From the NCBI GenBank assembly GCA_034231615.1, contig CM067306.1, positions 34,430,019-34,494,018 on the forward strand: a DNA stretch of 64,000 nt, written 5' to 3'. The position numbers were made by a program, and so were the translations under genes. The notes beneath the pieces were generated by a model. The model saw only the letters and a program-made list of their open reading frames with translations. It made no database searches and was not told the origin of the DNA. This DNA is from Meghimatium bilineatum. Lineage: Eukaryota > Mollusca > Gastropoda > Stylommatophora > Philomycidae. Numbering within the stretch: the stretch's first letter is position 1; each line of letters starts with the position of its first letter. Shown here in pieces: positions 46,068 to 61,000 of this stretch.

Positions 46068-49000
46068 GTTTGTGTTGAATTCGGCATTTTTGCTTGTGAT
46101 ATCTATGTATTCCTTAAACTTAAACCCATCCCATAACCCATCATCAGCCTCACTCATGGTCGTAGTAGTCTACTACAGTAGAGGTAACACAATATTTGAG
46201 TGAGTCATTGAAATTATTGGATGGAACAAAACACAGAATCCTCCTGTTATTTAGATCTTCAACGATGCGGACGAGTGAGAGAAAATATTATCTTGTCCAG
46301 TCATTGATGTTTTCTGTTCATGCTTTTATTTCACCCCCTCTTCTTCTCCACCCTCGACTGTTCCATGTAGTATCGTTTCTGGCAATAAATTATGTCAACA
46401 TATGCCATGTTGGTATATAGCCTACTTGTTTTGTATAGACTATGTGATACATGCTAATTTGAACCAATAATCCAGCACACGTCAGTGTGTTAATGGCCCG
46501 AAAGGGGAGCAAAGAATAGTGACAGTTATCTGCTAGTCATGTTATGTTTCTCCAGGGCCATAGGCGGCACATAGGGTAGAAACCATTGCTTTCAATTTAT
46601 GTGCTTTTCATTATCTATCATAGCTTTGTGTTGCCAGGTCTTTCAGTTCTTGGATATTGTTTAGGTTCATTGACATGCCTTCTCTATTAATGGTTCTTTG
46701 TATAGTTTCTCTAGGTCTCCCTCTTCTCACTCCAGGTGGCATCCAATTTAGATTCATGCATATCGTAAAATGTGATTAAGGAGGATTTGGGGATGGAGTT
46801 GGCTGTCCCATCACATAAAGGATCAAGTGATCCAGAAGTAACGTTTAATTCAGATGTGTCAGGATGAAAAGCGCAAATATTGCAGGAAAACTATAAACCA
46901 TGGCACAACACATGCCATTCTCCAGACTACATCCTGCCAATCTGTAGGAGTTTGAGAGTGAACAGAGAAAAATAATAAATCAGGACAGTAGACTCCAGTT
47001 ACTGTAAAGTAGGCCTACTCACACTGTAATGGGTGGAGTTGTTAACACAATCTAATGATTTTGTGATCAGATAGATTTCCTAATTTGTATGCCCAGGATG
47101 TAGGTGTTGATGGTAATGAGTGAGCTGATAAGCTGGTCAGCTTAAGTACAGTATTCTAACGGTACATCTGTAGATCGTTTGGCATACTGACATAGTCAGA
47201 GTCGACTAGTAGAATGATTCCTAAAAATGAGGGAGAGAATGATGTTATTAGTTACACAGTAGGTTCTGTTCAGAGAGGGGTCAAGATTTGATGACACAAG
47301 CATCTTTGCTTATATTGCTGCATTATAATGAGTGATGGATTTCAAGAGGTGACATCAATGTTGAAGTTCTTTAAAGATACTTGAATGAGTCTTTGAAACA
47401 TTTCTTCTGTCCACTTGTCAATTTTTTGACAATTTAACTTAAAGAACTCACCATACATCAGCTGTTTTCGAGATGCGTTTGTTAGCATTATATAGATGCT
47501 TGTAATATTGGGTCTCTAGATCAACAAAGGTCAGTCACTATACTTTGCAAGAGGACATGACAAAAAGAATGAATAAACACTTGCAGAAACGATGAACAGA
47601 CCTCTCAGCACATTATACAGAACTGTCCCAAGTATGATCAAATGAGACAAAAATATTACCAACATACTTCTCAGCACATTGTGAAGAACTGTCCCAAGTA
47701 TGATAAATTAAGATATACATATTGCTTGCAGTTCAATTTGGAACCAAGTATGTGTGGAACTAACACACAATAACTTCCAGATAACAGTAGTGACTTATCT
47801 GAGTTAGAAGACATCAAATCCAAGTCTGTTTCAGAGTAGCACAGAGCACATCATGGATGACCAAGATACTAGGTTTAATCTCTGCTACAGACAACTATGC
47901 ATCCAAACAGTTCAGATAGTACTAGAAACCTATTGAATATATATATATCCTGAATAGGAAATGCTAACAAACAAAAGATATCAAGCAGATACCAAAATAA
48001 AGAAATTTACCACATGTGGTATATTCCCCCCCCCCCCCCCAATATTTGACAGAATACAAACAGTATTTATTATCCTTTATTATGCCATTAAAAAGTTTCC
48101 CATGATTAAAATGTTATTGGATATTGTATTAGGCTCAGGTATACATGATATGTAAAAAAAATAGGAAATGTTGTAGCCTATATTAATGTTTCCATGGGAG
48201 TGGTACCTATTTCTCTATAATGTTGTTTGTTGAGTACTGGATTCGACTAGGCCATCTCGGGATGCCTAGGCCATCTCGGGATGCCTAGTCACGTCACTTT
48301 CAACCTAGTCCTAAGAAGGATTTTTTGGTTATATCACGACGCTGGGTGCGGACAGGGAACTGACGAAAAGTTCTTGAGCCTTGGCGAAAATGACGAAAAG
48401 GCTGTCGAAAGTTTGCTGAAGCTTGCTTTTAATCCCGGGACGTACTGCGGATAAGAAGAGTCGTTTCTCTCTTGGAAGTTTCCAAGTCCACAGCAGGTTC
48501 CCACCTCAGGTGGAGATCATCCGATCCTTGATAACTTAGCCAGATTGCTCTGTTGCCCGAGGTACTCCACGAGGAGGAGTATCAAGGTCTGAACCAGTAT
48601 GATTCCTGGTCCTGGCGAGCGAACCTGTGCTCGCTTCTTCGTCTCTGCACCCCTTCTCTATAATGTATTTTTTGGAAGGAAAGGAATTAATTTTTTTACA
48701 AAAGCTAAATGCATAAATAAACTAAAGTAGTATTAAAATTACATTTAAAAATATACCTTGTAAAAATGCATACAATTTGTGTATTTACACAATTATTCTT
48801 TTGGCAAAAATTGTTTCTACAAATTTAAATACATGCAGAATATCATATAAAAAAAAGGAATCATTTTAAAAGTTTCAAGGAACCATTGAAAAACATCTGA
48901 CTTTTAAGGGAAACAACTATAAATTTTGAATGCAAAAGTGACCAAGTTATAGGCCCCTCTATGAATCAAAATGGTTGGTTATAAAATTAAAAACACAGTA

Positions 49001-52000
49001 TAAGGTTAAAAATCTTAGGAAGTGGCTAGCTTTGAATAACTTTAGTATTTAATCATTATCAACTAATCTATTTAAATATCTTTAATTTCAACATTTAATT
49101 ATCTAGCAAACGAAATACCATGTGAGTCAGACATTAGGCTACAATAATGGATATGCTATTCCCAAGAGACCACAAAGAGGAATAGGTGGAACACAGCTAT
49201 TCTATAACAATTTGTCAGAAAGTGAAATTGATGACCTCGCAAATTTTAACCCAACTTTGACGTATGGCAAAGCTAAACAGGATCCTGGACCTACTTTCAT
49301 CCCAGGGCATGTTGCGTGGGATAAGAAGGTAAGAATATTTTAAATATTTGAGTGTTTCTAAACTAGAGTAATCATTATTGCTGTTTAACTCCTTTTATCT
49401 GCTACATTGATCTCAGTAAATGATCCCAGATGTGCTCAATTCATTCCCCAATGACTTTGCTTCCATGCTGAATCCTTTTCTTGTCCTACCTTTTCTTGTC
49501 CTACAAAAATAAGAGTGTCCTCTGTACTGACCTTTTATGGGCACCATATAATATACTGGGTATATCTCATGGATGGAATGGTTGACATGTACTGATACTT
49601 GGTGAAAACTAGAAATGTGAAAACTAGAAATGTGATAGTGAAAACTAGAAATGTGATAGTGAAAACTAGAAATGTGAAAAATTTGAAATGTGAAAAAGAC
49701 TTTAACTTGGTATGATTTGGCACTCATAATTCCTTCTCTTATATCATTCCTCTTTCCTCATTCTATTTCTACTTTAATCTATCAATAGTGCATAGTTCTG
49801 CATAGCCCCAATTCACCAGACATCATGATTGCACCTTTTTCACTTTTTTGTCATTTCTAATGCAGGGAGATGGTGTCGTGGAACCATGTTTATGCATTTA
49901 TAATTAAATTATTTGTGTGTTTATTTCCTGTTTGTATTTGTTTCTTGATAAAGGTCCCTGTTGGACCGTAATGTAGGAAAAGTTGTTTCTCCATTGTTTA
50001 GTTATTTATGCCTGGGGGGGGGGGGGGGGGGCTACCGACAAACATGTGACATCAGACATGAGCTAAGACAGATCCAAAAATCAACAGCCATTGCCCTTCA
50101 GTGGATACCATCACACTGTGGAATCATCGGAAATGAGAAAGCGGATGCTCTGTCAAAGGCAGGAAGCGAAATGGAGCAACACAGACACCCACTGTCTTAC
50201 GGAGAAGTAAAAACAATAATCCGCAACACATACACAGCAAAGTAGAAGAAAGAAATGGAAGGGGAATACAAACATGATGCAATACATTTCCTCCAAAGAT
50301 ATCAACAGACCACAATATTTCGCCTTAGAACAGGCCACTGCAGACTGTTGGGTCACCTTTATCGATTAAGGATCTCATACACAGATGAATGTCCATGTGG
50401 ATCCGGAACCCAGACTCCAGAACACATACTTCAGGACTGCCCAACATACAAAGAGCAGAGACAGCAGACCTGGCCAGAGGATACAGACTTGAGGCAAAAG
50501 CTATGGGGCAGCCGCTCTGACCTGGAGAAGACAGTGGACTTCGTCTTGACGACAGGTCTGATGGTATAGCATGACCACATGCTGAACGCAGAAGAAGAAG
50601 AAGAAGTTTTTTATGCTTGGAGATTTTAGAATAAAATAATTTTTAGCAATAAGAAGATTTTAAAAAATTGGTGTGCTCATTTTGAGCAGTAAGATAGAGA
50701 AACAAGTAAACTTGTGCTTAGTAGCTAAAGGGTTAATAACCAAAACTTGCTAAGAATGCATAGGTTAACTTAATTGGAAATCTGGTTTCCCCATATATGT
50801 TCTGCCCTTGTCAGCAAAGTTATATGCCGCCTGCCAAGAGTTTCATTCATAGCATGTGACTCCATAGCTATAAGCATTAATCCAAGAAATTGCAATAGAA
50901 ATCCTTGGTGACTTTAATGAGATTCTTGATTCTTAAAAAGAACCAGCGCTGGAGACGTTTCCATAAATGCTCAGCTCTCCTATTTATTGCTTTCTTTTGT
51001 CTTCTATCAAATAATCCCAGTGAAGGACAAAGAGATGCAGTCTAGTGGACATTGCACCTGTCTTTTTTTACAGACTCCTAGACATCTAGGAATGCTAGAT
51101 GTGCCATCATTGTGAATGGGTCAACATATCTGACAGAAGAATTATGAGATAGTTGGCCTAACTAGAAGTGTATGTTGTGCATAGTACAGGATGTGGTAAT
51201 CCTGGGTTACTGGTGTACTGGAATTGCTTCCCTTTGGGGACTAACCATGCATTCTTACACATCCATGCCTTTGAGAGCTTATCTGAGTCTGGTTGTTGCC
51301 TCAATTACACAACTTAGAAGAACATGTGCTTTTGTCTGAAAGCTATGGGCTGTCAAGAGCTACCTGCTCTAAGCTAAAGGTATGATTTCATCATCATCAT
51401 CATCAAGTAATGGTTGGTTGGTTGGTTGCTGATCCAGCGGTCCATGAGCTCATGCCCTTTGACTTAATGCCATTAAATGGCATTATATTATGGGAAGTGT
51501 GTAGATTTAGGTCCACCCCGGGACAGAGCCAGAGAACAACTATCACACCTCCAGGAAGGTAGGTTTCAACCTATGCACTGCTCCTAGCCACTGTAGCCAA
51601 GACAGGGTTCACTGGGCTCATTCCCCGCCACCAATTGACTACTGGTTATGCCAAAATTCTCTATTGCTCCAGGCATGCAACCAAATGTTCAAGTCAAAAT
51701 GGTTGTCACGTCCTGAGTCACTGTGCCTCTATGATTGGCTGTCAGTTTCCTCCTCCCCACTGCTGCGAAGCGAATCTCTGGCTCCCTCCCAACCAAGGGT
51801 GCATACATAAAAATACATAAAATACATTGTAAGAAAAAAATGAAAGTATGAGAGGCATAATTGTATAGATGACATTCCATGAAGCTTCTCTAAGAAGATA
51901 ACTTCAATATAACGGCATGTCATCCACTAAGGTTTTCTGTTGCATGGGTGGTATGTCTAGTGGGCCATTGATGAGACCCACAGACGCAACCACATGTGTA

Positions 52001-55000
52001 TCATCAAGTAATAAATCACATTAATCATCAGGTTCTCAAGTTCTATGCTTACTTCAAGCAGACGGTACATGAGTCACCTACAGAACATTATTGTGTGCGT
52101 CCTGTAGATATTTACTACTATCTTGAGGATAACAGTATCGCTGTTATTGAACCTCATATTGCAAATTCTGGAATGCCTCAGGGTAGGTATTTAAATTTAT
52201 AATCTTAAGAATTATCAGATATTTGTATTATGTAAACTTGAAGATACGAAATGCACCTAATAACGATGCTGTACCACAGGCGTTCTCAACCAGGTGCTTG
52301 CGAGTACCATTGTGCTCTTCTAAAATAATTAGTTGGAAATAACAAGAAATATAAAAAGAGATAGGCCTAGATGCAAAGAAACATTGACAAGAGAAAATAT
52401 GTGGTGCTTAGTTAGTTAGTTAGTCGTCGGATCATCATCACTGCAAACTGGACACATCCATAGTTGCTCCGATCTCTCCTTGAGTGTATCCGCCATCACA
52501 CTTCTGCTGACAGTACCGGTCCTATGCTGGTTGACCATCATTCTTCTGCGCCCTCCAAAATGTTCACCTCTAGCAACACCGCATCTCAATCCCTGATCTT
52601 TAATCCTAGCCATTGAAAAGGAATCATCATCCACATTCGTCTCACTCTCGCGTGTTATATCTCTTAAGGAGTTCAAAACGTCAGCGCGATCCATTGCCCC
52701 ATCGCCCTTTGCCACAATCGCACACGATGCCAGTTGATCCGCTCTTTCATTGCCTCGAACGCCCACATGTCCCTGCACGAAAATAAATGTAACCGCCTTC
52801 AAGCTCGCATTTCTCAAGGCCTCAATCCACTGTTCGCGAACGAGACCCACTTGTACCTTCTTAATCATACTCATAGAGTCACTCAAGATGCAGACCTGCG
52901 TTACTTTCTGTGTGCGTAGCCACTCAAATGCCTTGGTCACCGCCATAGTCTCCATGGTCATACTACTCGTAGTGACCGCAAAGGCACCACTTTCCTCCTT
53001 GATCGTTTTACCTGCGCACTGAGCTGTAAAGGCCCAAGCACTGCGAACATGCCTAATTACAGATCCATCAGTGTATATAATCACATCCCCCTCTTTGGTA
53101 TTCTCACTGATTAAAGCCTGCACTTCTTTCTCCACAGCTGTGGGACACCATTCTCTGCATTCCCTGCTAAGTGATATTACTTCTCTCAAACAAGTTTCGA
53201 AATCTGTGGGTAGACCTATCCATTCCGCACCAACTGCCACATCCTGTAATCGGCACACGCTTTGTATTACATCTTCAGCACGTCCCATCCATGACCTTCC
53301 TCTCTTGAGTCTGCTGCCTTTAACTTTCTGTATTTCGGAATGCAACGGGTGTTCCTTATCTGCATGTATTTGAAGGTACGCCCGTGCACGGAAATACTGT
53401 AATCTACGCTCAGCTGTTGGGCAGTCAAGTAGGTATCGCATAGCTCTTGTCGATGTGTCTCTTGTGCATCCCAGAATGATACGCATTGCTGCATTCTGGA
53501 CTCTATCCAGTCTTTCGATCTGAGTTTGGCTAAGAGTCAGAATTGCCAGTGCATATTCCACCACAGCCACTACCAAACCCTGGTACAAAAGAAATAACAA
53601 TCTTTGCTCACATTGCGCAGCAGCCATAACCTTCATTGCTTCTAAGCCTTTGCCTGCCCTTATGATAATGTGGTCAACATGTTCCCTGAAACTCAGGCTT
53701 CTGTCAAAAAACACACCCAGATATCTCATTGTGCTAGTTCTTTCTAAACTTTTCCCGGACAACGAAACTTGTGGCATGGGTGTCTTTACCATGTGATTGT
53801 TCAAGGAAAACCACGTCACGAATGCCTTAGACGGATTAACCACTGCTCCCGTATCTCGACACCAATTTGTCAGTCTGTCCAGCTCCTTCTGTAGTTTCAC
53901 GACGCACTCTTCTCGATTTCTGCCCTGTCTATACACCAGGATATCATCGGCATATGACATCGTTCTGCCAACACCTGTGATTTGATTGCCAGCGATATGT
54001 ACTGTGTATACATTGAAAAGTACAGGAGATAGAGGCGATCCCTGTGGCAGGCCAGGGCTGATAACCGTTGGTGTAGATATCCAGTTACCACACTTAAGAA
54101 CTACAACCCTGTGCATCAGGGCGGCGCCAACCCAACGCACGACAAAAGGATTAACTGCAAGATTTAACAGCTGGTGCATCAAGATATCCAAGGACACCCT
54201 ATTGTACGCATCCTCAAGGTCTATTGCGACCGCACATGTCTCCATGCGCGAATTGAACCCCTCAAAAACATCCTGCGCAAATATGGCTGCATTTTGCCAT
54301 GTCTTCTTTCCTGGACGATATCCTCCTAACAATGTTGGTAAACACTTATTTCTTTCAAGATAACACGATACCTTCCGGGCCACATTTTTTTCCAAAAGCT
54401 TGCCAATCGTATTCTGCATAGTTATTATTCTGTAGCCATGTATCCTGGTGTGGTCCTTCCCAGGTTTGTGTAGTGGAACTAAATAGCTGTGGTGCTTCTA
54501 TGTGGTGCTTGCTCCATGCATCCTTTACAGTTAAAATTTCTTGTACAAACCAATACAAATAGTGTTACTATCCACGATTATGGGAGGGAAAGGAATGTGG
54601 TGTGGGTGTGTACGATATAATAAACATTGTTATATGGCTAGTTTTCACGTTCACTTTTACTTTAACTTTCGAATTTCCCTTTCATCCTATTGTATGTTAT
54701 GGTGCTCACAGTCTGTAAAAACTGAGAACCCCTGCTGTACCATGAACAATATGCAGCAGTAAAAGTAGATGGGGAAATATCAGATTGGTTCAATGTGCAG
54801 AAAGGAGAATGAAAAAATTGCTCTTCTTCCCCCATATTTGTTGAACATCTCTGCAGAATACATATGAGATGACCTGACCTATGCGATACCTACTGGACTG
54901 TCCAACAGCTGAGCACAGATTACAGTATTGCCGTGCATGGGCGTACCTTCAAATACATGCAGATAAGGAACACCCGTTGCATTCCGAAATACAGAAAGTT

Positions 55001-58000
55001 AAAGGCAGCAGATTCAAGAGAGGGATGTCGTGGATGGGACGTGCTGAGGATGCCATATAAAGCGTGTGAAATCAATTGCAGGAAGTGGCATCAGGTGCGG
55101 AATGGATAAGTCTACCCACAGATTTTGAAACTTGTGTGAGAGTAGTAATATTACTTAGCAGGGAATGCAGAGAATGGTGTCCCACAGCTGTGAAGAAAGA
55201 AGTGCAGGCTATGGTCAGTGAGAATACGAAAGAGGGGGATGTGATTATATACACTGATGGATCTGTGATTAGACATGTTCGCAGTGCTTGGGCCTTCACA
55301 GCTCAGTGCGCAAGTAAACTGATCAGGAAGGAGAGTGGTGCCTTTCCGGTCACTACGAGTAGTATGACCATGGAGACTATGGCGGTGACCAGGGCATTTG
55401 AGTGGGTATGCACACAGAAGGTAACGCAAGTCTGCATCTTGAGTGACTCTATGAGTATGATTAAAAAGGTACAAATGGGTCTCCTTTGTGAACAGTGGAT
55501 TGAGGCCTTGAGAAAGGCGAGGCTGAAAGAGGTTACATTTATTTTCGTGCCGGGACATGTAGGTGTTCGAGGCAATGAATGAGCAGATCAACTGGCATCA
55601 TGTGTGATTATGGCACAGGGCGATGGGGCAATGGATCGCGCTGATGTTTTGAATTCCTTAAGAGATATAGCAAACGAGAGTAGGAACTAATGTGGATGAT
55701 GATTCCTTTTCAATGGCTAGGATTTAAGATCAGGGATTGAAATGTGATGTTGCTAGAAGTGAACATTTTGGAGTGCGCAGAAGAATGATGGTCAACCAGC
55801 ATAGAACCGGTACTGTCTGTCAGCAGAAGTGTAATGGCAGATACACTCAAGGAGAGATCGGAGCAACTATGGACGTGCCAAGCGTGCTGTGATGATGATC
55901 CGATGACTAACTAACTAACATCTGAGATACATAAAAGATAGCAAGGCCTATCAAGATTTTCAACTTATTAACATCAGAGGTCAACAGATCCCAGAAATTA
56001 TATATGCAGATGACACCATTCTTTTAAAATTTAGTTAGAAGGGTCAGAAACAACTAATTATATCAACATCAAAATAGCTAAACCCAGAACTTATATGAGG
56101 AAAACAAACATCTATCTATCTATCTATCTATCTATCCATCCATCCATCCATCCATCCATCCATCCATCCATCTATCTATCTATACGCCGCATCCCTTATT
56201 TGCCTTGCGGCATCGGAGGTAGAAGAGTTCTCTGGAGATGGCCTTCCTGTGTACTGTTTTTAAGCTTGTTCCTGTGGCTTCTTTGATTTCTGTGATCCAT
56301 CTTTTACATGGTCTGCCTCTGGCTTTGTAGCCGTTATATCTATGTGTCATGGCCATCTCTTGCATGCTGCCTGTTGGTAGTCTTGAAGCCTTTGAAAACC
56401 ACTTGATCTGTTGTCTTTTAATGTGTTCCAATATTGGTATTGTTTTGGTTATCTGTCTGATGTTATCATTTCTAATCCTATCTCTTAATGACACTCAGAC
56501 TATTCTTTGTAGACATGTAATTTTTACTGTCACTATTTTTCTTTTGTCTTTGCTGTCATTGTCCAGGTTTGGGACTGGTAGCACAGTGATGGGATAAGAA
56601 TAGTCTTGTATAATGCAACTTTAGTGTCTATGTTTACATTTTTGTTCTTAAAAATGTGTCATCTGCCCTAGGATCTGGTATGTTTTGTTGCATCTATTTT
56701 ATATCTCTTTACTGTTTTTCCCTTCACTTGTTATAATGCTTCCTAAGTAAGTGAACTCCTTAACTTGTTTAAGGTGTTTATTATCGATGGAGATAATGAT
56801 ATTTCTTTCTTTGCTATTGCCATTATTTCGGTCTTTTCAATATTAATCTTCACGTTGAATTTTTGGCATGTTGTGTGGAAACTGTTCATATGTTCTTGCA
56901 ATTGTTCTTCTAATGTCGCTATTGGTACTTGGTCATCTGCAAAGAGTAGTTCGTTCAATTCGTCTTTCATGTTATCTTCTTCATTGGTACTTGTTAGTTT
57001 GCAGATGTGGTCAATATATGCTATAAAATGTAGAGGGGATAGGACACACTCCTGGCGAACTTTTGATTGCATTTTTAATTGATTGAACACTCCTGCATTT
57101 GCTCTTACTTCACATTGGCTATTAATATAAATGATCTTGCATATATTGATTAAATGTTCTGAGACTCTGTATATTGATAGTGTTTTGCATAGTTGTTGAC
57201 TATCCACTCTGTCAAAAGCCTTTTCTTGGTCTACAAATGCGATGTATAATTCTCTGTTGTTTTCTGTGGCTCTTTCTGTTAGTTGTTTAAGTGTAAAGAT
57301 AGCATCCGTACAGCTTTTGTTCTTAAGGAAGCCCATTTGGGTATTTTTAAGTTGTGGTTCAATGTATGATCGTAATCGTTGTTCTAATCAACCATAACAA
57401 CAGATAAAAAGTCAAGATCCAACTAAGAGTCATAATTGGTAACCAAGAACTGAAAAATATTCTTCTTCTTCTATGTTCGTTCTCAAACACCTGCAGATTA
57501 GCAGGATGTAGTCCGTAGAACGGAATGCGTTGTGTCATGGTTTACAGCATTGCTGCGATATCTGCGCCTTTCAGCCTGACACATCCGACTTCAGCACGGC
57601 TTTGGGTCACTGACCCTATATGGAATGAGACAGCCAACTCCATACCATAACCTCCTTAGTCGCCTTTTACGACATGCGTGGAAGGTAAATAGTGTTGCGA
57701 TTCTTTGCTCCCCTTTCGGGCCCGGCAACACACGGGCGAAAAATATTATTAATTTTGGATATATGGGTGCAAACATAAACAGTTCAGATGATTATGCAGC
57801 AGAAATCAAGAGAAGAATTGCACTAGACTTCAAAATTAGCACAAAAGAAAAATATGTAAATTTAAACTACACCTGATTAGAGCAAAATTATTTCCAGTAG
57901 CATTTATGGCTGTGAAATATGGAGACTTAGTAAATCACAGACAAAGATAATTTCTCTCTTTGAAATGAGATGCTACAGAAGGATTTTGAGAATATCATGG

Positions 58001-61000
58001 ATAGAAAAAAAAAAAGAAGACAAACCAAGAAAAAGCAGAACAATAAACGTTGAAGAAAGTTAGCTCCTAAACAATATTCTAACAAGAAATCTGAACTTAT
58101 TTAGATTATAAAGATACATAACAGCATAGAAAAATTAGAAACAAGGTGCCAGAAAGCAAACACAGTGACTTACCAACTTTCACCATTACTTTTTCATCCA
58201 AAGATCAAGATGGAAATTTAAAAAACCAATAATATCTACAATTTTTATACCAACACTGTGCTACCAATGTCAAACATGGTCTTTAACAGCTTCGCAGCAA
58301 AGAAAAATTGTCACATGTGAAATGAAGTGTCTTAGGAAAGCTGCAATTGTTACCAAACTAGATAAAATAAGAAATGAAGAAATTAGGAAAAGAGTTGGTA
58401 TAATATCATGTATCAAACATATTGAGAGACAGCAAGTAAAATAGTTCAGTCGCCTTATGAGAATAAAGCCAAACCAAATACCAATAAGAGCATATAATAC
58501 AAGAATATCCGGGCGTAAAGCCAAAGGTAGACCAAGAAAACGGTGGATAGAAAACATTAACCTTGAACAAACATGGACTAAGTGCAACCTCGGCGACACA
58601 TCTGGCCTTGAAATGACAGCTTAAGATACCACCCCTACGCTTAACAGCAAGTGTGAATGCGATCAACAATCATTCACCTGGGGATAGACAATAGACAATA
58701 GAAAAATTAATAATGGATGGTATGGTTGCTGGTAACAGGGGTACGGGAGACCTTTTTTTTCTGTTAATTGAAAGAGGATAAGAAATATGGTATGTAAAGA
58801 GGATAAGAAACTGGTTGTATAAATTGAGAGGATAAGAAGTATATTGTGTGAACTGAGAGAATAAGAAATGTGTTGAAAACTGAGATTACATAGACCTTCT
58901 CAATGAAAGCTGCCTCATTTACAACATAAAGATAAATACAGAAAAAAAACAGAAGTAATGTTAATAGGCAAAGAACTCAAAACAATCAACATAAAGATAA
59001 ATGATCAATTACTGAAAAAAGTGCAGGAATTTAATTATCTTAGTAGCAGTTTTACAGATGATGGAGGAATAGATAGAGAGATTGAGCACAGACTCAAAAA
59101 GCTAACTACCGGTATGTAAATTATGAACTTACATCAGCCTGAAGCACCCATCTGTCCCAATGGAAACCATAAAGCAAATCATAAGATAAATCTTCATACC
59201 AACATTGACTTAACAATGTTATACATGAACAATAACTAAAGAACAAGAGAGAAAACTTACTACATGTGAAATGAAATGTCTAACAAAGCAAAAAAACAGA
59301 ATAAGGAGAGATTATGTGAGGAATGAAGAGATTACAAGAACTGTTGGAACGTCTGTGGTCAAATATATTGGAAAGTAAAGACTCAAATGATTCCGCCGAT
59401 TAATGAGAATAAACCCTCACTGGCTAGTGGCAAGAGCATACAACACGAAAATGAAGCAGCATGAGGCAGAGGAGAACCAAGAAGAAAGAGTATTGAAGGA
59501 GTTACCAACATTCTGAGACATCACAATATTATTACATATCAGGTGACAAAACATGCCATAGCCTTAAAACCAATCATCATTCAATCACATAATGCCCTAC
59601 AGCAGAAAGAAAGAAAAGACAAAAGATAGATGGGTAGATAGATAATGGATGAATTGACAGATGGATACAAAACCAGTACTGTGAAAGCTCTCTTATTTTT
59701 GTAGACCAGGAGAATTTAGTACAGGGGGAAGTCATTGGGAAAGAATTTAGTATAGCCAAGACCAATGTAGCTGCCAAAGAGTATATGTTGGTCTTATAAT
59801 GAGAAGAAACAACCAAATAATTGCAAATCAAGCCCTCAAGTGAGAAATAACAGGAAATAGAAAAAGAGATAGACCTAAAGAAACATTGACAAGAGAAAAT
59901 AACACTGATAAGAAGAGCTTAAGATGACATTAATTCCCTTAATACATTCGAGAAATTTTCTCAAAACAGATTCATGGAGAGATGCATTATGTGTTGTATG
60001 TGGTTCTTAATGGTGGTAGCATATGTTAATGTCTCTATCCTTATATAAGCCTAGTCTTGATATTTGTGATAACATACTTGATAAATTGTCTTGATATTTG
60101 AGGTGATACATGAATTCATAAAAATAGTACTATTATCTTTTGAATAGGTAAACTTATCAACCGTCAGCGTTTGCCAAAGAATGATGAAGGAGACATTTGG
60201 CACTGGAAGGACCTCAATTTGGGAATGAATGTCATATTTTACGGGAAGAACTTTCGCATCACAAACTGTGATAAGTTCACACAGGTTTTTAAAAATTATT
60301 CTGTCCATGATATTTTGTTTCTTGCACTGTCTTAATCACATAGTTTAATTTTACAATTTGAAAAAAATTGGTTAATTTTGCATACTGGGTATTTCCCAAA
60401 TTCAGATATATGAGGGTTGGCCATTAAGCTCAGAAATATATTTTTTCTAGAAATCATAAATAGCAATGGTGATATTAACCTAGCATATGTGATAATCACA
60501 TGTCAGTGTATAAACAGATAGACTTAGCCACAGAAGAGATATGTTATGCTTATTTCAAAGAAGCAGATTATCCCAGCATCAACATCAATGTGGCTCAACA
60601 ATGGTTGGTTGGTTACTGATCCAGCAGTCCATGAGCTCATGGCTTTTGACCCAATGCCATTAAAATGGCATTATATTGCTGGGAAGTCTGTGGATTTTTG
60701 GCCCACCCCAGGCCAGAGCCAGAGAATAACTATCACATCACAGGAAGGTAGTTTTCAACCTATGCACTGCTCCGAGCCACTGTAACCAAGATAGGGTCAC
60801 TGTGCCGATTCCCCACCACAAATTGACTACTGGTTATGCCAAACTTCTCTATTGCTCCAGGCATACAACCAAATATTCAAATCAAAAGGATTTTCACGTC
60901 CTGAGTCACTGTGCCTCTATGATGGGCCTCGGCCATGGGAAAAAAATAGTGCTGTCAGTTTCCTCCTCCCCAGTGCTGCGCAGTACATCTCTGACTCTCT

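Noticed and set aside
46046..46094. Minus-strand ATG reading [16 protein letters not shown] with a GTAAAC donor, considered as syntrophin exon 1
   Set aside because: The same bases on the plus strand encode the EFHC1 N terminus, and the phase would not fit the 42291 exon.
52416..54419. 667-codon frame as a host gene
   Set aside because: Reverse transcriptase and RNase H motifs plus a target-site duplication show it is a LINE.
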